Assembly (NCBI RefSeq): GCF_012395835.1
Contig: NZ_JAAZSQ010000002.1
Location: 365,015 to 429,014 of the forward strand
From: Arthrobacter mobilis
GTDB lineage: Bacteria; Actinomycetota; Actinomycetes; Actinomycetales; Micrococcaceae
Length of the DNA: 64,000 bases
Direction: 5' to 3'
Under the pieces are notes generated by a model that did no database searches, was not told where the DNA came from, and worked only from the letters and a program-made list of their open reading frames with translations. Shown here one piece after another: positions 61,762 to 64,000 of this stretch; positions within the stretch are counted from its first letter, which is position 1; each line of letters opens with the position of its first letter. A program made the position numbers and the translations under genes.

Positions 61762-62984
61762 AGGCTGGTCAGCTCCTTGGACTCGTCGGACAGCTCCGCA
61801 GCACTGACGGGGCGCCCGGAACGGATCAGGTCCTGGATGGCATCCTGCACATCCCAGACGTTTACATTCATACCAGCCACCACCTTCGAATCCCGCAGCC
61901 AGAACGCAATGAACTCCAGCTCTGCCGCATTTCCGCGGATCACCGGCTCGCCGGTGGCCCAGGGGAAGAATCCCGAGTACTCCATGCCGATATCGAACTG
62001 GTCGGTGTAGAAGTACGGGATATCGTCATTGACCGGCTCCTGCCCGAGCATCGCCTTGGCCGCCGTATTGCCCTGGGCGATGGCATTGGCCCAGTGCTCG
62101 CTGCGCAGCCGGGCGCCGAAGACCGGATGGAAGGCATTGGCCGCGTCCCCGGCAGCATAGACGTTGGCTGCGGAGGTCAGCAGCGAAGCGTCCGTGTCGA
62201 TACCCCGTGAGCAGGCCAGCCCGGACGCCTCCGCCAGCGCCGTGTTCGGCTCGGCGCCGATGGCCACCAGCACCAGGTCGGCGTCCAGCTGCCCGCCGTC
62301 GTCGAGCACGACGGCGGCTGCCCGGCCGCCGGAATCGGCGGTAATCCGCGCGGGCCTGCGGCCGGTGCGGAACTGAACCCCTTCGGCCCGGTGCTTGTCG
62401 GCGAACAGCGAACCGATCTGCGGCCCCAGCGCGCCGGCCAGCGGGATCCCGCCCGGACCCACCACTGTCACGTCATTGCCCAGCTGCCGCGCCGTGGCGG
62501 CCACCTCCATGCCGATCCAGCCCAGGCCGATGACGACCAGCCGCCGGTCCCCGCGGATCAGCTCATCATGCAGGGTGCGGCTGTCATCGATGGTGCGCAG
62601 GTAGCGGACCCCTTCGAGGGTGGAACCGGGAATCTCCAGGCGGCGCGGGGAGGCACCGGTGGCGACCAGGAACTTCGAATAGGCCAGTGAGCCGCCGCGG
62701 GAGAGTGTGGCCCGGCAGGTGGTGGTGTCGATGAAGTCCACGGACTCGTCGAGCTTGACGTCCACATCCTGCTCGTCGTACCACGCCGGGGTCTCGATCC
62801 TGCCGTCTTCGGCCAATTCCTTGCCCGCGAGGAAGGCCTTGGACAGCGGCGGACGCAGGTACGGATAGTGCGTTTCGGCCCCGACCAGGGTGAGTTTGCC
62901 GTCGAAGCCCTCCGCCCGCAGCGCCTTGGCAGCGGTCGCACCGGCCAGCCCCGCGCCGGCAATGATGATGTGGTTCGGGCCCAT
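61758..62984 (-). CDS. FAD-dependent NAD(P)H oxidoreductase (ferredoxin reductase family)
   Basis: The 408-residue protein has an N-terminal FAD-binding Rossmann motif IIAGAGLAGATAA (about 6-18), a central NAD(P)H motif VVIGLGWIGMEVAA, the ATG motif VATGASPRR and YAAGDAANAF near residue 290. It belongs to the rubredoxin/ferredoxin reductase family that passes electrons from NAD(P)H to small iron-sulfur proteins. The ATG has AAAGGAG 6 nt upstream. It is divergent from the cysteine desulfurase and shares a 4-nt overlap with the DHPS paralogue, so all three downstream genes are translationally coupled. The redox partner is unknown. Confidence 0.88.
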   Translation of the reverse strand: MGPNHIIIAGAGLAGATAAKALRAEGFDGKLTLVGAETHYPYLRPPLSKAFLAGKELAEDGRIETPAWYDEQDVDVKLDESVDFIDTTTCRATLSRGGSLAYSKFLVATGASPRRLEIPGSTLEGVRYLRTIDDSRTLHDELIRGDRRLVVIGLGWIGMEVAATARQLGNDVTVVGPGGIPLAGALGPQIGSLFADKHRAEGVQFRTGRRPARITADSGGRAAAVVLDDGGQLDADLVLVAIGAEPNTALAEASGLACSRGIDTDASLLTSAANVYAAGDAANAFHPVFGARLRSEHWANAIAQGNTAAKAMLGQEPVNDDIPYFYTDQFDIGMEYSGFFPWATGEPVIRGNAAELEFIAFWLRDSKVVAGMNVNVWDVQDAIQDLIRSGRPVSAAELSDESKELTSL

Positions 62985-63117
62985 GGTGTGCTCCTTTGTC
63001 CGGAACTGCCCCCGGTGGCTTGCTATGACCATAGGAACCGGTCCCGGGCAAGTCAACGCCGCCGCCGGCCCCGGTCCGGCCCGGTTCCCGCCGGCACGGA
63101 TCGAGCGCACCACCCGG

Positions 63118-63123
63118 TAAAAT
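63118..63123 (+). promoter_or_regulatory. candidate -10 element of the cysteine desulfurase (leaderless start)
   Basis: TAAAAT ends exactly 6 nt before the GTG at 63130, and no ribosome site is visible. It is the strongest of the leaderless-type signals in the window. Confidence 0.5.
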
Positions 63124-63129
63124 GACTTC

Positions 63130-64000
63130 GTGCCCGTGTATTTTGACCACGCGGCGACCACGCCCCTTTCGGCGCAGGCCCTGGCCGCACTCACCCGTGA
63201 ACTCAGCCGCTGCGGAAACCCTTCCTCGCTGCACGGCTCCGGCCGGCGTGCCCGCCGGGTGGTGGAGGACGCCCGCGAAACGCTCGCCGCCGCCGCCGGC
63301 GCCCACCCCTCTGAGGTGGTGTTCACCTCCGGCGGCACCGAGGCGGACAACCTGGCCGTCAAGGGGCTGTACTGGTCGCGGCGGGACGAGGACCCGCGGC
63401 GGCGCAGGATCATCTGTTCACCCGTGGAGCACCATGCGGTGCTGGATACCGTCGAGTGGCTGGAACGGCACGAAGGCGCCGAGGTGTGCTGGCTGCCGGT
63501 CGACGGCGACGGCGTGGTCTCCGTGCAGGACGTCCGCGCCGCGATCGAAGCCGGCCCCGGCTCGGTTGCGCTGGTGACGGTCATGTGGGCCAACAACGAA
63601 GTCGGCTCGGTGCAGCCGGTCGCCGACATTGCCCGGCTCGCGCACGCCTACGGCATTCCGGTGCACTCGGATGCGGTGCAGGCATTCGGGGCGCTGCCGC
63701 TGTCCTTTGCCGGTTCAGGCCTGGACACCATGGCCATCAGCGGGCACAAGATCGGCGGCCCGGTAGGCGTCGGGGCGCTGCTGGTTGGCCGCAGCGTGAA
63801 GCTGACGCCGGTGCTGCACGGCGGCGGGCAGGAGCGGGACATCCGCTCCGGCACCCTGGACACGCCGTCGATCGCCGCGTTCGCGGCGGCGGCAGAAGCC
63901 GCCGTCGCCAGTCTGCCCGAGGAAAGCCTGCGGCTGGCCCGGCTGCGTGAAAAGCTCATCGCCGGCGTCGCCGCCGCCGTTCCCGAAGCGGTGCTGCGCG
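63130..64000 (+). CDS. cysteine desulfurase (IscS/NifS family), 3' truncated
   Basis: The frame is open to the end of the window, giving the first 290 residues. It begins with VYFDHAATTP, typical of NifS-type enzymes, and has FTSGGTEADNLAVKG, VMWANNEVGSVQPV, SDAVQAFG and the PLP-lysine loop SGHKIGGPVG. Such enzymes take sulfur from cysteine for Fe-S clusters or tRNA thiolation; in Micrococcales this position is often followed by mnmA, outside the window. The GTG at 63130 is chosen because VPVYFDHAATT is conserved and a -10 hexamer sits 6 nt upstream. An ATG at 63122 opens a different, spurious frame. Confidence 0.92.
   Translation, partial: MPVYFDHAATTPLSAQALAALTRELSRCGNPSSLHGSGRRARRVVEDARETLAAAAGAHPSEVVFTSGGTEADNLAVKGLYWSRRDEDPRRRRIICSPVEHHAVLDTVEWLERHEGAEVCWLPVDGDGVVSVQDVRAAIEAGPGSVALVTVMWANNEVGSVQPVADIARLAHAYGIPVHSDAVQAFGALPLSFAGSGLDTMAISGHKIGGPVGVGALLVGRSVKLTPVLHGGGQERDIRSGTLDTPSIAAFAAAAEAAVASLPEESLRLARLREKLIAGVAAAVPEAVLR

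Noticed and set aside
63122-63577. ATG-initiated 151-codon plus-strand frame at the start of the cysteine desulfurase
   Set aside because: It is out of frame with VYFDHAATTP and other NifS motifs, and its sequence is Pro/Arg-rich shadow composition.

Overview
The window is about 64 kb of uniformly GC-rich actinobacterial chromosome. Gene content and order point to the Micrococcales, most likely an Arthrobacter-like member of the Micrococcaceae: an anti-sigma gene followed by tatB and mrp, a coproporphyrin-dependent heme cluster, an adnA-adnB pair followed by nudC and uvrD2, UPF0182, DUF2342 and DUF3107 genes. GTG and TTG starts are frequent. I see no prophage, insertion sequence, CRISPR array or plasmid-type region; the DNA looks like core chromosome throughout.

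Layout. 1-7 kb: the 3' part of a zinc-binding anti-sigma factor gene, tatB, then a leftward mrp / DUF1003 / MgtE-N-CBS group, a GSP17M-like membrane protein and a leftward Xaa-Pro aminopeptidase. 7-17 kb: PHP phosphoesterase, a solitary DNA methyltransferase joined to a DEAD-box helicase, an RNB ribonuclease, pterin dehydratase, a TetR regulator with DUF3107, and moeZ. 15.8-26.3 kb: nine heme genes. hemA points left; hemE, hemY/cgoX, hemQ/chdC, hemH/cpfC, hemC, hemD, hemB and hemL point right. Together they lead from glutamyl-tRNA through coproheme to protoheme. 26.5-29.3 kb: a methionine ABC importer (metNIQ). 29.4-42 kb: nucleic-acid maintenance, with a DnaQ-like exonuclease, an alkyltransferase-like protein, the AdnA/AdnB helicase-nuclease, a phosphotransferase, NudC and UvrD2. 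42-50 kb: a ThiF/HPxCGC protein, a YgjP-type metallohydrolase, a DUF2342 metalloprotease, a PDZ-Lon protease and UPF0182. 50-55 kb: initiator tRNA-fMet with its own promoter and terminator, PspA, a TPM-domain protein and an HtrA-type protease. 55-64 kb: etfBA plus a PIG-L deacetylase, an RskA-like protein, TrmL, a DnaJ-domain protein, a tightly coupled FAD reductase / DHPS paralogue / RibD-C reductase unit, and a truncated cysteine desulfurase.

The window contains no obvious exotic gene system. The most interesting non-coding signal is a family of short intergenic elements (about 7.9, 12.5, 26.3 and 37.2 kb). Their hairpin stems differ in sequence but stay paired, the hairpin loop is conserved, and at three of the four loci a leader sequence is duplicated about 55 bp apart. 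Other points worth checking are a recurrent -10 hexamer placed exactly 6-7 nt before start codons (leaderless transcription), 20-21 bp direct repeats before etfB, two palindromes controlling heme-gene intergenic regions, a possible leader ORF before the DEAD helicase, and the DHPS/RibD-C unit. Functions rest on motifs and context read by eye; no database search was run.
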